NCBI GenBank assembly: GCA_029449235.1
Contig: JANATG010000011.1
Location: forward strand, 1,394,001 to 1,458,000
Direction: 5' to 3'
DNA from: Linnemannia schmuckeri
Taxonomy: Eukaryota; Mortierellomycota; Mortierellomycetes; Mortierellales; Mortierellaceae
Length of the DNA stretch: 64,000 nucleotides
Position numbers and translations under genes: made by a program. This document shows, piece by piece, positions 13,373 through 27,811 of this stretch. Every line of letters starts with the position of its first letter. Within the stretch, counting starts at the first letter, position 1. The notes below the pieces were generated by a model that was not told the DNA's origin, made no database searches, and saw nothing but the letters and a program-made list of their open reading frames with translations.

Positions 13373-13477
13373 CTAGCAGAAAGGGGGATCGACTCGAAGA
13401 GAGATCTGGATAGGGTGAGAAGGCTTATAGCCACCTGGCTTGGATCGGAGAGCTTTTCTTTTTTGGCGATTGCGTTA
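13373..13477 (-). other. Candidate 105-nt exon, minus strand
   Basis: It is bounded by an acceptor (CATTTCGCTCAG) and a donor (AG|GTAGGT). The open frame reads NAIAKKEKLSDPSQVAISLL and continues TLSRSLFESIPLSA; the surroundings are otherwise microsatellite-rich. A length divisible by three and phase 2 at both ends are compatible with the neighbouring candidates. No family is recognised. Confidence 0.3.
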
Positions 13478-14478
13478 CTGAGCGAAATGGAAGCGAACAA
13501 TAATAACAATAGAACAAATAAATGACGAATGAAGAGGGTTGAGGGAGAGAGGATGGACGGATGCAGACGAATAAAAGCACAAAGTGAAGCTGTCGTGGAG
13601 AAGAAGATGAGGTATAGGGAAATACAAAAGAGAAAAAAAAGGAAAAAGGCTGGACGTGGATGGCTGTGTCGACGAGAAGGAGGGAATGGTTCAATTGAAA
13701 TAGGAGAGTCAGGAATAGATGCGTTGCGATGACGATGATGATGTTGTTGTTGTGTGGATGGGTGGATGCGTCGATGGGATAGGAGAGTGAAAGAGAGTAT
13801 TGTTGTTGTTGTTGTTGTTGTTGTAGTTGTTGTTATTTGAATGCGTGGGTGGCTAATGAGATGCTTTGTGTGTTCAATACGGGTTGATGTGTGTGAGTTC
13901 AATATGGGTTGATGTGTGGGTGTGTCTACGGGATGTGTTGTTCGTGTTGTGCAGTGGTGGTGGTAGTAGTGGGTGGGTGAAGAGAACTGAAGAAATGAAT
14001 AACCAGGAAAAATTAATATGAAAATCAAGCAGAGAAAAAAAAAAGAAAAAAAAGAGGGATTGAATTTGACCCCTTGATGCCGCGATCCCCCTTTATATGT
14101 TTTTTTGTCCGATTCAATCGGGATCTATTTAATCGCCAATTTTACTGTCTTCTTTTCCTCTCTTTTCCGTCGGCATATCCTCATTCATCCCTCCCTTATT
14201 GACAAATGACAAGACCGACAACTTCAACGAGACCAACGAAAAAAGAGAAGGACCACTCACAAAACTCATCGTCGTTTTTTGCTCACCTTTTTTTCAGTTG
14301 TTTTCTTGGGCGCCCATCAACTCTATCGCATCTGAAATGAAAAGCTACTCTTCAGTCTCTCCTTCTCTGTCACTCCTAGGTTTGGCTTGACTTGTCTGGC
14401 TGACTGAACTCCTCTCTCAACTCTGCTGTCACCATCTAACTCATTTATTCTTGCTCATGAATGCTATTCTAAACATAC

Positions 14479-14515
14479 CTCACCTTTTTCCTCGTCTTCT
14501 TTTTACCTATTGTTC
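14479..14515 (-). other. Candidate 37-nt exon, minus strand
   Basis: Acceptor GTGTTGTTGCAG and donor GAG|GTATGT bound a very basic open segment (TIGKKKTRKKV). In-phase 1 and out-phase 2 match the candidates at 15938-15988 and 13373-13477. Weak evidence alone. Confidence 0.22.
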
Positions 14516-15937
14516 CTGCAACAACACTACCCCTGTCTTCATTCCTAAAATGCAAAACAGCGAAACACGCATACACACACTTCCATGTGGATCGTCAACT
14601 GTAGACAGTTGTGGTGTTCAAAGGGCGATCTCCCTCCTTCCCTTTCCTTTCTTTCTTTTCCCTCCCAATCATCCCTCAACCCTGTGCGCATTCCCCTCTT
14701 TCCTGCTTGTTGAAGCATATTGTCGCTTTTTTTTCTTTTGTGTACAAACCAAAACAAAAAAAAAGGGCTCAAGAGAAAGGGGCAGAGGGGAGGAGAGAAA
14801 GGAGAGTGGCATCGCAAGATATGATCTGACGCAACCAAGAAAATTAGGGAGAGATGCGCTTCGAAGAAAACAAGTGCATTGTTGTTGTCGTGGTAGCTGT
14901 CATTGTGGCAGGCAATGGAGCACATACAATGTAGGGAACGAGTAGGAATTATAATGAGAAACCCAACAATGCGAATAAACAAAAACAAACAAAAAGTGAA
15001 TGAATAAAAAAAAAAAAGAGCAATTGAATCGCGCAGATATACGTAGGCATGGCAGTTCTCGATCGCCCTTTGATTGTCCATTAAGGCGTTTGGTCAATTG
15101 TGCTTTTTTTGCGACAGCCTCCGCACAATACTAACGCACATACATGCACACACACACATGCACTTTGCTCTTTCTTGAGGGCATGCAACCCTGTGAAAAA
15201 GGGAGGGACATCACGACGCAGGGGTTGTGGTGGTGGTGGGAGAAGGAACGAAAATGATAAGTGCAGGTAGGGGAGAGTAAGAGAGCGGTAGAAAATGAGA
15301 GACATACACTGATGATTCAAAAAGGGTGAGAGATTGAACGACGGAGACAAAAAGGAGGGGAGGAGGAACAGAAGGGAGAAAAGAGTACAGTGCAGACCCA
15401 CATACACTCGGCCTTGAAGGTGTTCATTTTTTAGAGTTCATGAGGGACAAAAAAGGTGTGGACAAAGAAAACAAGAGGTTTCTACAGCACACACGTACAA
15501 CACAAAACACCAAAGGAGGATTTGCATACTTTTTTTTATGTTTTAAGATTTTCGTTATTCAATTAGTCACCGTTGAATTGAGTTGAGTGTATATATGATG
15601 CTTTTGCCTGTTTTGTGTTGCTGTTGTTGTTGCTGTTTTGCTAAACCAACCCAGACCCAGTCATTTGGGTTGGGTTGGATCTTGTATGCTGCTTTGTTGT
15701 TGTTGGTTGCAAGGGTGTTTTGTTTGCGTGTGTTTTAGCAATTCCGTCAGTCATAATTCTTCCTCAATATCAAGTCAACAACACCAACAGTGATCTACAG
15801 CCTACACCACACGTAATTTCTTCGCCGTTCCTGAAAGTTACTATACGTTTACTATGTGGACTGCCCTTTTTTTCCTTTGAGGCGAAGGATCAGACCTAAT
15901 CCTGTCAAGGGGAACATAAGAATAACAGGGTCATTAC

Positions 15938-15988
15938 CGTGCTCTTGGTTGCGGTGCGCCCATTCAATTTCATTCAAACACCCTTCAT
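15938..15988 (-). other. Candidate 51-nt exon, minus strand
   Basis: A very good polypyrimidine tract and acceptor (CAATTATTTCTTAG) precede a 51-nt segment reading EGCLNEIEWAHRNQEH, followed by donor GTAATG. Phase 1 at both ends. The peptide is not low complexity, unlike its surroundings. Unproven. Confidence 0.3.
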
Positions 15989-17234
15989 CTAAGAAATAAT
16001 TGAAAAAGGGGAGGGGGGGGCTTGAAGGTGTATGAGGTGGAAGGGATTGGCGAAAAGGGAGAGAGGGAATACGGAGTCGAGAAAGGGAGGGCCAAAACAA
16101 AGCCGAAAAGAACCTATGGATTTGCTCATGAAGAATGAACGAGACAATTCAAGGTGTGGCGGGGCGAAGTGAGGGGAAAGAGGGGAAGAGACTGACTTTT
16201 AGTTAGCAAGTTAACAACAGTTCAGTCAAAGGTTCGAAGTCACACGCACCTCATACATACTAAGGGCACCAAGGACTTTTTCTTCGAGGCTAAGGGGGAA
16301 AGTGAGCCGCCTTTTCTTTCTCCTGCTCGCGATCGACAGGGAAAGGAGGGAGAACGAGAGTGTGTGTGAGAGACATAAACGCTTTTAGGTATAGTGTGTC
16401 GTATGAACCTGACAACAAAAATAGGAAGCATGGACTGGAACATGAATGCAGAGTACGACAAGCATGGGTTGAGGTGTGGTACCGTGCCATGTATGTCGAT
16501 GGGTTGAACTTAGACTTTTATGTATGTAGGTTGGGGAAAGAGAGAAGGGGTCTCTTAGTTCGTCACTGAGGACAGGGACGAATGCGAATGCGAATGGGAA
16601 GTGTGAATGAGTGAGTGAGTGAATGTGTGTAAGGAAGTCATGTACATCCAGAGGTGTACGCGGCAGTGGCAATCATGACTCTAAAACACATCGTGGCTAG
16701 TGAACAGCGGTTAACAACGAGGGTAGGGAAAGAAGGAAAGAACCTCATCTCCTTTGTCGTGGCGTCAGTCCATATTTTTTATGTTCACATCGTCGACTTT
16801 CTTTTTGTTTACCATGTTCACAGCGGCATTCCACATTCAGTAACGAAAAATTAAAATAAAAAAGGAGTCGGTGACAAAGAGTGAGGAGGAGAGGGGTCCG
16901 ACTTTTCCCATTTTTCACCATTACTTTTTTCGACTCATAGCCCTTTTTTCTTCTCTTGTTTCTCTGTTACTTTAGTTGTTATTTGCTTTGTTTGTTGCTT
17001 AGCACTGAAAAGCGCTTTGTTGTGAGTACTCGGCAGGTACATATTTAAACAAATAAACTGATTCAGTAAATAACACTCTTTTTCATATTTCAGTCGTTCC
17101 CCTTTAGCCATCGGCGAATTGAGATCCAACAACAGGTTTGGCTGTCGATCATTCATGAATTTTTGTGATGTTTAGCGTGGGCAGAGCTCGAAAAAATAAA
17201 ATAATTATGCACACGCCGTTGCTTGTCCTCATCT

Positions 17235-17263
17235 CGTTCGTTCGTTCGTTCGTTCGTTCGTTC
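17235..17263. repeat. (CGTT)n tetranucleotide repeat
   Basis: About seven perfect CGTT units. Confidence 0.9.
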
Positions 17264-19058
17264 ATACTGCTCACCTCGTTATTGTGGTTGTTGTTCCCTT
17301 GCTTTGCTTTTTTTTTTTTTATTTCTTGTGCTTGTCAATTGTTTTTTTTCTTTGCTTCCATACACACGACGCAAAACATTTTCAGCCTCCCTCTTTTTTT
17401 TTTTCTTTCTGGAAGACATGCGTTGACTAAAATAACATAAACGCAAAACGCACATATATGTTGTATACAAACAAACAGACAAACAAACAAAAAATCAGCA
17501 ACAAGGTTGGAAGAAAGCGAGGTCGACAGCGAGAAAGGAAGGAAAGGAGGGTCTGGCCCATGACAAGCACACAAACATGTACAAACAGTAGCGCTATTAA
17601 AGTAAAAAGACCAAAGGATGAGCCATGGTGCAGGCCGATGAGAGGGAGAAAGGAGAGGAGGGGAGATGATGATGAGCGAAGGAAACGGTCAAGAAAACTC
17701 CGAGCGTGTTCACCAAAAAATATCGTTTACGAAACGGTTCCTTTCCTTTTCTGTCCTCTTCCCACACTCCACACTTTTCACTTTCTGTATTTTATTATTC
17801 CGTTTTGTCTCCTCCTTCTTTCTATTCCATCGTAGTCATCATCATCATCGCTATCACTGCCATAATCATAGTCGTCATGTTTTTCCTTTTGTCACCCACC
17901 CTACTCCACTCCACCCAATCTCGGCTTCCTCTGTTCACTTTCCCACCCTGCCTCCTGCTGGCCAAGGTTTCAATTGGTCTGCATTTGTCTGTGGGATTAA
18001 CCTGAAAAGAGATCTCTTTTGATTACGGAAACACAATCTACCGATTTTTTTTTACTTAGTATTGTGCTGGCGTTCTTGCCCTGGGTCACTCCCTGGATCA
18101 TCTTTGTTTTGTTAGATTTTCTCACAGCTGCTATTTTTTGTTGATGTTGATGTTGTCGTCGATGAGAAAGCCGTTTTGTTTGTTTGTCGTTATTTCTTCC
18201 TCTTCTCCCTCCACGTCTGTTGTTTTTGTTTATTTCCTATGTCTCTCTCTTAAGTAAAGAAAAGAGTACATGCAACTTCCGACTGGCGTGTTTTACCCGA
18301 GTGGATTCGCCCACCACGCATATGCGCCATGAACAAACAATGGTACCTCATCGCGAAAAATTAAGAGTGGTAAAAAGGAGAACGGGCTGTAATACATGGA
18401 TGCTTTTACTTTAAAACAGCATAGCAATTGGTACCTCATTCCTTTTTTTTTTTTTTTTTTTTTTTTGCCTTTAGCCTGTTATTGATGTCGTCGTCGTCGC
18501 TCACAACTGAAAAAGAAAAGGCAAACCGACAAAACAGCGAAGAGGTGTGTGAATTATGTGTGCATGAAGGATGAAGGGCTAACAAATCTCAGCACCGCAA
18601 ACTCTTTTTATGATGATTTTTTTATGACAAGGGGGATGCGAATATTCCTCCGCGGACAAAGGAGGAGGTGGGTGGCATGGAAGAAGGTCATTTGTTGGTC
18701 AGCCGCTCTTTTTTTTTCTCTTTTTTTCTCTCGTTCTGTCATTTTCATGTCCGGCAGGTAGATTTGCAAGACAATGTGAGAAGAGAGCGACTGAACTGAA
18801 AAGGGCTATCTCGACTGGGCCTAAAGCTATTTGGGTAGCGAGCGAGGAGTCAATGAAAAATGAATACCCACCCCTTGGAGGGAACGAAAAGAGGGAAGGA
18901 TTACAGGCCAGGGATTGGTTCGCAACTTCGCCACATCACTTACTCACTTCACTCTTTTTTCTTTTCATTCATTCAGTTATGAAGTAGCCGGTTGGTCCGG
19001 TCGGTTATGACCTTCTCAACCTTTTATTTTTTCTTTTTCTTTTTTCTTTTTTCTCCTT

Positions 19059-19060
<2 letters not shown>

Positions 19061-19089
<29 letters not shown>
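19061..19089. repeat. Poly-T tract, 29 bp
   Basis: Uninterrupted T on the + strand, preceded by a further T-rich stretch from about 19021. Confidence 0.9.
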
Positions 19090-22000
19090 GAATTTGTGTG
19101 TTGTTTGGGTTATGGTTTGGGAAGCACTAATTCGGAGTCAGAACAAGTCAGAGCGGAGCGCTTTTGTCCTTTTTTAACAAATAATGAACGATTTTGTTTT
19201 AATAGAATAAACAACAACCATGATCCTAATTGAAATGGCCGTGAACAATGACCAGACCAAGGCTCATGGACGGTCAGTAAACAGTACAGATGAGTAAGTG
19301 ATAGAGAGAAAAACGAGGACTGCTGCGAGCATGAACGGCGCGGCAGCAGCAGCAGCAACTAGCGGCTTTGTTGTTGTTTCTTATTTTTGGAGTGTGAGAG
19401 AAATCTGAGGGAAGGGGGAGGGAGGGAGTACATGAAATGGAGTGGATCGAACGGTATGTAGATCCTCAAATCCCATTGACAAGGTGGAAAGGCAAATGGC
19501 TTTGAGTCATAGTAAGTTATTTTTCTGAGTAGATGCACGCGCTGGACGTCGGGCCTGCCGTTCATCCTCTTCGTCCATTTCTTAAAGCTGTTTGCTCTTT
19601 GTGTGATTGTATTGTCGTTATAGTCGTGAAGAGTTGACTGCCTCCAGTGCCTCTGCCTTTTATCGTTCATGTACCTTTCATCTTCGTTTATTCGGGCTTA
19701 TAGCCCTCTTTCACCCCAGTTTTCTTTTCGTTCCAAAAACCTCACAAACTGGTGTGGTCGTACTCTATCTATCATACTCTTTTGTCGATTGGCCCTTCCT
19801 TCTGGCTCAATGTCGTTTTCTGTGAAAGTTATCTCTCATTTCTTGTTCTCATTCAAACACATTTTCATCTTCACTTTGCAAAACACTTTTTTTCTCGTAG
19901 GTACCGCCAAGTAGCTATCCCTGGGAAACATGAAACGTTACGAAATTGCCACTACTTATAATTGAATAAAACCGAAAAGGAAGTTGGCCGCTCTGAGAGG
20001 GGGGCGGGGCGAGACAACCAATTGTCTCATGTCACGTATTCGTCCGTCTGTCCAATTGTCGATTGTTCATGTCGGTCGGGGTCTGGAGCCCCTCCCTCCC
20101 CAGCCTCAGCCAACCAATGACTGGAATTCAGTCATTATTTTATTTGGTGGCCGCCAGGAGGGGATTGAAGCGGATGATGCCATCTGAACCCGGGATCGCC
20201 CCCCCTTTGTCCTGTGACCGGGTTATTTGTGTCCAATGAAATGTGGACGGGGTGGTAAACCAGGCACCCTTTTTTCAAACGATAGGAAATTGTCAAATGT
20301 CATTACTCCGCTCAAACTTGAAAATAATCGTCACGAACGGACGGTGTAGGAAAGGAGAAAGGGGTAACTGCACGAGGAGGAGCAAAGGTCAATTCCGTTT
20401 GTCTAGATGAACAAAAGGATAAAATGAGAAAATGGAAATGGACAAAGCAACTTTTTTGTGCTTTCCTACCACGTAGGCAAAGAAATCAGAGAGGAGGTAA
20501 GAGAGAAAATTGGCTGCGCAAGTTTGTTTGAGCTGTGTCCATTGAGCAGCCACAACCAATTGCTAAAATGTAATAGAAGGCAGGGTACTGTAGAGGTACG
20601 GCACCGATCCATGCATGATGACTTGATCCCCTTTGTCCACTTTCTAGTATCTACGTGTTCACAGGTCTCCTTTTTTTTCCTCCCCGCCCTCTCCTTCCTC
20701 CACTTAGTCAATTCATCAACGAAGAGCACTCAGGAGGCAGAACAACGAAACCCTCATCTGGACATTGCTTCAATTGGTTTCCTTATAAATAAAAAAAAAA
20801 AGAAAGAAAAAAAATCCAAACACCACAACGCCGAGCGTTATAGAGACAGAGAATCGATCCAAATGGAACGGACATGAGGTCATTCAATTTTTATTAAACT
20901 TCACAACCGTTAAAGTTATTTTGCAACTCTGTTTTGTATGCTGTTTTGACTTAGAAAGAGCGAGTGAAGACAAGGAGAGAGAGGGTCGCCTTACAGGCAT
21001 AACAGAGGCGGTGTGGGTGTCAAAAAGAGAGCCATGTCTCGCAACGTGGTGGTTTGGATAAAAAAGGATAAGGAGCCTTGTATGATGAAGGGGAAGAACG
21101 ATGATGGAAGCACAATGGAAGGAGAGAAAGTTATGGGGGAGGGAAGATAGAGCTATCATCAGTTTATGTTGACTCCTCTTCCTCCTCGCAATCCATCCTT
21201 TCATTTTTACATATCTCGCTCACTCTAATCTTGATACCATTTTTCAGCAAGGGAACACAATCGATTAAAAAAGCTTCCCTTCTTTGCGTAAACAAAAACA
21301 AACAAGCGGAGATGAGCGTTTCCCTTCAAAATTATCGACAAAGGTTGGGATGTCTGTGGACGTTGTTATCGTTGTTGCTGTCCTCGTTGTTTGTGTCATC
21401 GTTGGCACTGCTGCTGCTGCTGCCGCTGCTCGCCCTGTTGCTCTTTCGTGGTGATTAGCACTGCCGTTCTACCTATGTGTGCACACCGTATGCATGTAGG
21501 TAAACAAGCAAAACCAGAAAACGCGCCTAAGACACCCAAGCCAACTCAAAAAAACAATGGGGTAAAAAAAAAAAGAGAGGACAAGGACGTTCCTATTTCT
21601 TGTGGCAACAGCAGTAGCAAACAAGCAACAATGAATTTTCGTCCATTCACTATCCAGGAGCATGCATTTGGGCTCGTTTTTTGCGTGTATTTTAATGTTG
21701 GTACTTAATGGGAGTACGTCCAATTGAAAAACTATATATTCAATGGCGTGGTAATTGGCAGTTGCTTCCATGCAAGATCAGATCCCATCCAGACAGTTAC
21801 AGCCTTCAGCGCAGTCGTAGTCGTAGTGTCGAAGTAATTATTTTGGACAATAGAAAAAAAATGAGCAAGTGAGTGGGAGAGAAGGCGACAGAAGGGTGCG
21901 TGTGCGAGCGAGCGAGAGAAAGTACATATTGTGACAAAACAGTGATCGAATTGGATACCATGCAAACTAGCATACGAACAAAAACATTAAAGACAACTGA

Positions 22001-25000
22001 TGGACCATGGTCTTACAAAAGAAAAGAGTGGTTGCCAGTGTGGCACTGTTTCCATCTTTGTTGGTGGATGGACGCTCTTTGAAAACAAACAAGTGAAACA
22101 GCCTGTGTGTGTATACACGCTCAACGCAAACAACGACAACATTACAGAAATGCGGCCTCCTGTCCCTTGCTTATGACATTGTCCTTTTTTTTTTTTTTTT
22201 TTTTTTTTTTGTTTTTCGCTGCTTTCTTTCAAGAAATAAAAAGTTAGGGGGAGGGGTGATGGGTCAAGCAAAGAAGAGGAACAACTTTTTTTCTTTTTCC
22301 CCCCCCTCTAACCCGATGATAATCGCGAAAACGAACACCTAGTTTATGTTTTGTCATGATCATTCTCAACTCCAACTCCACTCTTCAAAACTCCCACAGG
22401 AGTGGCTGCAGCTCTTCCTTCCTCTCTTTCGTATACCTTCCTATTGTCCGTTCATGAGTAGATAGCGTTTTTTTTGTGATCAATGGAGGAAAAAGAACAT
22501 TAAGGGCATGTAATTGAGACAAACTTGCCATTAGAATGACCGACATACATTTCTCTCACGATGACTCTTATAACGAAAAATTCCGAGTGTTTCCGGAGTC
22601 TCAACTGCACAACCCAAAAACCGCGACCCCTTTTTTTGCAATGGGAAATTGACACGAGGGAAAAGTACAAGTTGCAAGGAAAGAGATGGAGGGTAAAAAG
22701 AGGAAGGGCTGAATCATTCATTTTTTCCGTTGCCACCATGTCACCTGTACAAATCCAACGACAAGCGTTAGTGAGGAGAGAAAAAGGATTGGAGCAAACA
22801 AAAGAAAAACATACCTCTTCTTTGCTCAACGAAGCGATCAATTTGTTTATTTGTTTTTCTTCTCGTTCTCATGCAGCCAGACAACTCCCTGTGTACCTTC
22901 ATTTGCTGTTTTGTTTGTCTGCTTGTTTTGTTTGCGAGTTGTTTAGAGTACACTGCTGTAGTTGTTATTGTTGTCTATTTAGGTCGGTTTGCTTGTATTG
23001 CTTACCACGACTTGACTTTATTATTTGTAAGGCTTTAATAGCTTTCCGCTTGAAAGGCGATTATACAAAAAAAAGCGAGAACAAACAAACAATCCGCTCG
23101 AGTATTCCAAGAGTTCCGTCGAGTGATCCTTTCCCCTTCTTGCCCTCGGTCGAACATGTGGAGGAGAAGAGCGAAAAGAGCGGCGAGCGTGGGTATTTCG
23201 AAGAAAGGTGGAGAAGCAGGACAAGGAACAAAAAAAATCGATCAACAGAATTGATTACGAATGAATAGACAAGTGCATGTTCAATCGAGAGATCAAAGGT
23301 CTTCCCGACCTGTCTCTGGCACACACATATACAATGCCATTGTCTCTTCCCTGTAACTCCTTACCAGATTTATACGCAACCTTCTTTTAACACACATTGA
23401 ACTCAACGTTAACCCATGTCTCACCAAATGACTTGACCACGCTGCTCTTTCTTTGTTCTCATTTTTTCTTGCTGTCCCTTCTTCCTCCACCAATGGCATG
23501 AGCATTAACCTCCTCTTTCTCCCCCGCACTCCCCATCAACTTTCTTTTTTTTTTTTTTTTTTTTTTTTGTGTGTCTGAATTTTGTTCCCAACGAGGGACA
23601 TATGGTGATCTGAAGGTTGAAAGTTGAGTGGGTGGTTGACAAACACGAAAACACCACATTTGAGCCGACTCTCTTTTTCATTTGTTAATAAACTAATGAA
23701 AGAAAGTTTTTTAATTCAAAACGATGCCGATCTCGACTCTACTGCTGGTATAGCGGAGGCCTATGTGAGAAAAAAAAGAGAGTTGAAGCTGAGCTGAGCT
23801 GGGCGCCGCGCATCATTTTCGTATTTTTTTTTTTTTTTTTTTTTTTGCACACCATTCCTCATGGCCCTGGGTCATTCCCTTTGAGTTGAACAGGGGAAAG
23901 AATAAAAAGAGTGGAAAGAAGGAATGGAGCACAGAGAGAAGCCTTAGTAAACCATGCGGATTTCACTCCTAGCTGTTAAAATAAAATACAAACAATTCCT
24001 AAGAAGCCTCTCCCATCTTCTTTCTCTTGCCAACCTGTCCTTTCACCACTCCGCTTCTCTCTTTCTCTCTATTATCGTCACATGTACGGTGAATAATCAC
24101 ACCTGAACAGAGCTTTTTTCTTATCCAAAATGATGAACAGGAAGTAAGAATTAAGCAAAGAAATATATTCAGCGCTTCGAATTGCTGACAGAGCTGGAAT
24201 GCCGGTTCTGAGCACCAAAAAAGAGAGAGTGATTTAGAGTATTGTAGCAGACAAATATAACACAAACATCTCTGTTATGAAATCGCTCACTGGATGGGAA
24301 ATTGAGTAAGGATTGGAGTCAAAAAAATAAATCCAAACAAACAAAAAACAGAGTTACCTGCTCGGATACTCTAAAGCCGCCCCTTCTCCCTCTGCTATCC
24401 TTTGTAGTCATATCTCTCCTTAGAACCTACTCTCATTTCCATTTCCAGACACCATCCTGGCCTTCTATTTCACCCGCGGCGATTTTCTTTCACCCACTTA
24501 GTCATTGAGTCGCTCGTTCAACTACTTACTTGTCACCATTCTATTCTTTATCACCTTCCTTTTCTTGTCGCACCAATTGGCGCTCACCCTTAGTCTTTTT
24601 TCTTAAGGAGTTTCTTCATCAGCGGCAGCGGTATAGTCACCATGAGTCCCTTTCAATTCTGAACTCCAAAGTATTAGGAAGTATATAAGTAAGAGAAGCT
24701 ACTTGACCCATTGGATATACAGTGTGAACTCACTTTCGACTTCCTTCCTCTTAGTTCTTTTCTTGGATCTTTTCTCCTCTTCTTTTGTTCAAACAACCCG
24801 TCAGCAAACAATCATCGCTATTCTAAGAAGCGGAAACGTAAACCAAAGAACGAGTAAGGAGGAAGGAGAATGAGTGAAAAAAAAATTGACTGAATTATCT
24901 TTGTTTAAAAAAGCCTAGGCCACCCATGCCACCATGTACCTTGACTCTGTACAAAAAAAAAGTGTAAAGGAAGAAAGTGTTTTTTTCTGTCTTTTGTGCT

Positions 25001-25091
25001 ATATTGTAAACCAGGGCTTTTCGTAACCCTCTGCTGTTGCACAAATAACAACGGAGGCTTCCTCATGAGAGAGGAAATGAGCATAGGCTAT

Positions 25092-25092
<1 letters not shown>

Positions 25093-25126
<34 letters not shown>
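25093..25126. repeat. Poly-T tract, 34 bp
   Basis: Uninterrupted T on the + strand, followed about 60 bp later by AAAAG repeats. Confidence 0.95.
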
Positions 25127-25127
<1 letters not shown>

Positions 25128-27761
25128 GGTTTATTTAGTCCTTTATTTTATTAGATTTTTTTCGCCTCATCCACTCCATCGTCCAAAAGAAAAGAAAAGA
25201 AAAGAAAAGAAAAAAAAGTTAGTTCGAAAGGGTGGAGGCGCTCACCAACAGGTCATACAGCAACCCCCTCCCCACCTTTGTCTCCCCTTTTCTTTGGCTC
25301 CTTCTTTCCACACCTGTACGTAGGGCTCCTCCATGCTTCTTCAGACATGAACGACCAAGAGTTGTTATTTTTTATTGTTTGCATTCGGCAGAGTAAGACG
25401 ACAAGGCAAAAAAGAGATGAAAAAGTGAAAACAAATATGCGCCTTTTGACCTAAAAAACATTGGGGGATGGGATGAGGAGGAAGAAGAAAAAAGACATAA
25501 AGTCAGATTGCAGACAAGGGGAGAGATAGCGAAAAGAGAGGTCCTTTTGTTGTTTGGCAGACGAGATGCATGACAGACGGCATGATGGGATATCAATTAT
25601 GCGTTTAGCTCTTGTTTAGTTTTCTACTTTTTTTGTCATTCCTTTGTGCTTCTTTTCATTCTCGCTTGGTCGTTCTTCGTTTTTCCGTTGCTCCGTCGTG
25701 TGCATGTGTGTACCTCTGACCATCTCCTTTTCTTGTTGCTCTTTTCTCCGGCGCTCGTCCAGTGCTAAAAGTCTAACAGGCTACACTCTGTATCCAGTAG
25801 AATAACCAGCCAATGTATTTATCATAGTAATTATATTGGCGTGTTTATTTTTTTTCCTTTGCTTACGCCTCTTGATCTATTTTTCGTTACTTCCTTGTAA
25901 TATTTTCTTTCCATCGACATATTTTTCTCTCTTTCGCTTGCCTCTCTTGTTCACAGCCTTCTTAACGATCACAACTAACATCATGCTTCTCTTTTCATGA
26001 CCTTCACGTCTTCAACCTTTTCCTCTCTTGTCCAGGTACATGCAGAGTGGTACACCCCCCCCTTTTCCGTCACTCCTATTTATTATTTTTTCGGGTATTT
26101 TTTGTAGATCGGTACCTTGCTTTCCATACCTCCCTGATACCTTACGCCTTCCTTCAAAAATCATCACGGCAGTGTTTGCATGATGTGCTCGACCAGCGAT
26201 TCTGAGGTTTGCGAAAGGATTTGAGTTGCGGACCAAAATGTTGCCGCATTCTTCTTTCGTTTTTGCCGGTCGTGCAACGGTTGGAATTCTTTTGCATGGT
26301 TGTGATATTAAGATTTATTTTTGTATTGGACTTTTTTCATTTATCCTCCTGAAGGTCCAGAGATTGGAGAGGCAGTGAAAGCAAAGGGAGAGAGAAGGAA
26401 GGAGGACAGAGAAAAGAAGAGGAGACCGTTTCTGATGAGCGCCACATCAAGAGTGCTTTTTCTCGTATCAAACATCCAAGTAATCTAAATTACCTTTCAC
26501 TAACCGCATTACGACAAGGGACACACTCAGACACTCGCATAAAAAAAGGCACACTACTACTACTGCGATGATAGATGGATAAACAAAACGAGTCAAAGTG
26601 CACAAACAAAAACAAACACACAGTTGATAGACAGACGTTGGGCAAAACAACACAATCGCTAAACACTCCCCCAAAAATCGGACACAAACGTACGAAAAAC
26701 AAACAAAGCAAATTATTTAATCGATAACTGGCGATGAAGACTGAGCTATTTTTTTTTAAATGGAGAAATAGCCTGCAACAGATGTTCACCCCATGTGCCA
26801 TTGTTACAAGAGTCTGACGAGATCGATTAGTTTCAGGTTATTGATATCTGCCTTTTGGTGTTGATGTCTGGCTGGCTGTTTGCTGATCACCGCCGGGCCG
26901 GATGTATTGTGAAACATCGGATTTACTAAGGGGCGGAAGAGAGGAGGTAAAGGTAGGGGGTTGGCAAACAGCTCAACGGCGCCAGCCACGCTTAGTTACT
27001 CTCTCATCGGTCTAGTCAGGAGGATGCACACTCTAAATTAAACCTTTCGCGTCTCCTTTGAGGTGGAACATTCTTCTTGTTTTTCGCGAATCATAAAAAA
27101 TCTTCGACATCAATGACAGGGTAGGGGTGCCATCCACTCACAACAATCCTGTTTGCCCCTCCCTTTCTGACATACTTTTGTTTATTCCCTTTATTTTTAT
27201 TTTATTCATTCTTTACAACCTTCGAGTACCTGGTTCTTAATTCAACCTTGAAAAAAAGGAGGTGGGGGAGGAGGGGTAGTGAGAGTGGTGGTAAAGATGA
27301 TGGGAACTTTCCTCAACCTTACCGAGGTCTGAATTAGAAAACACAAAGTTGAGAAAAAAACTGAGCCAGAAAGCGGGAGTATATAGGAGAGAGCGCGAAG
27401 TTGACCAAATAGAGAACGGAGAAATTATGTGGTGCGCAGATGTGAGTTGACCACTAATGAAGGGACCTGTTAATTGACTAAGATGGAGCAAGGAAAGAAG
27501 GAGAGATGAGAGGGGTAAGTATGTTTTTCTTAGTTAAAGGCTGACAAATCCTACATTGGAAAAGGTACTATCAGAGCGCATCTTTTTTACTATACAATTC
27601 TATCTGTTCATTCTTACTTTGGTTCCTCATCCCAGCTACTCAAGCAACCCGATCCAGCCAACCGCCATCATATCATTGCACATCTCTCCCTGTCAATACA
27701 TGCTTGCCTTCCTAATTTGATCGTAGAGAATCTCGAGATCCCATCATTTTCCTGGAACCTT

Positions 27762-27762
<1 letters not shown>

Positions 27763-27811
<49 letters not shown>
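27763..27811. repeat. Poly-T tract, 49 bp
   Basis: The longest homopolymer in the window. Length may be imprecise because of sequencing or assembly limits. Confidence 0.95.

Noticed and set aside
13369..14028. 219-codon minus-strand open frame
   Set aside because: Mostly Thr/His/Ser runs from microsatellites; only the 13373-13477 segment has splice-bounded coding character.
16229..16251. GGTTCGAAGTC resembling a tRNA B box
   Set aside because: The T stem does not pair, no acceptor stem is found and the A box is poor.
26174..26206. Minus-strand segment reading SLVEHIMQTLP with an acceptor
   Set aside because: The donor (CC|GTGATG) is weak and the out-phase does not fit neighbouring candidates.
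27763..27811. Poly-T tract as the tail of a retrotransposed element
   Set aside because: No adjacent reverse transcriptase, target-site duplication or processed gene copy is visible; similar tracts are everywhere in the window.
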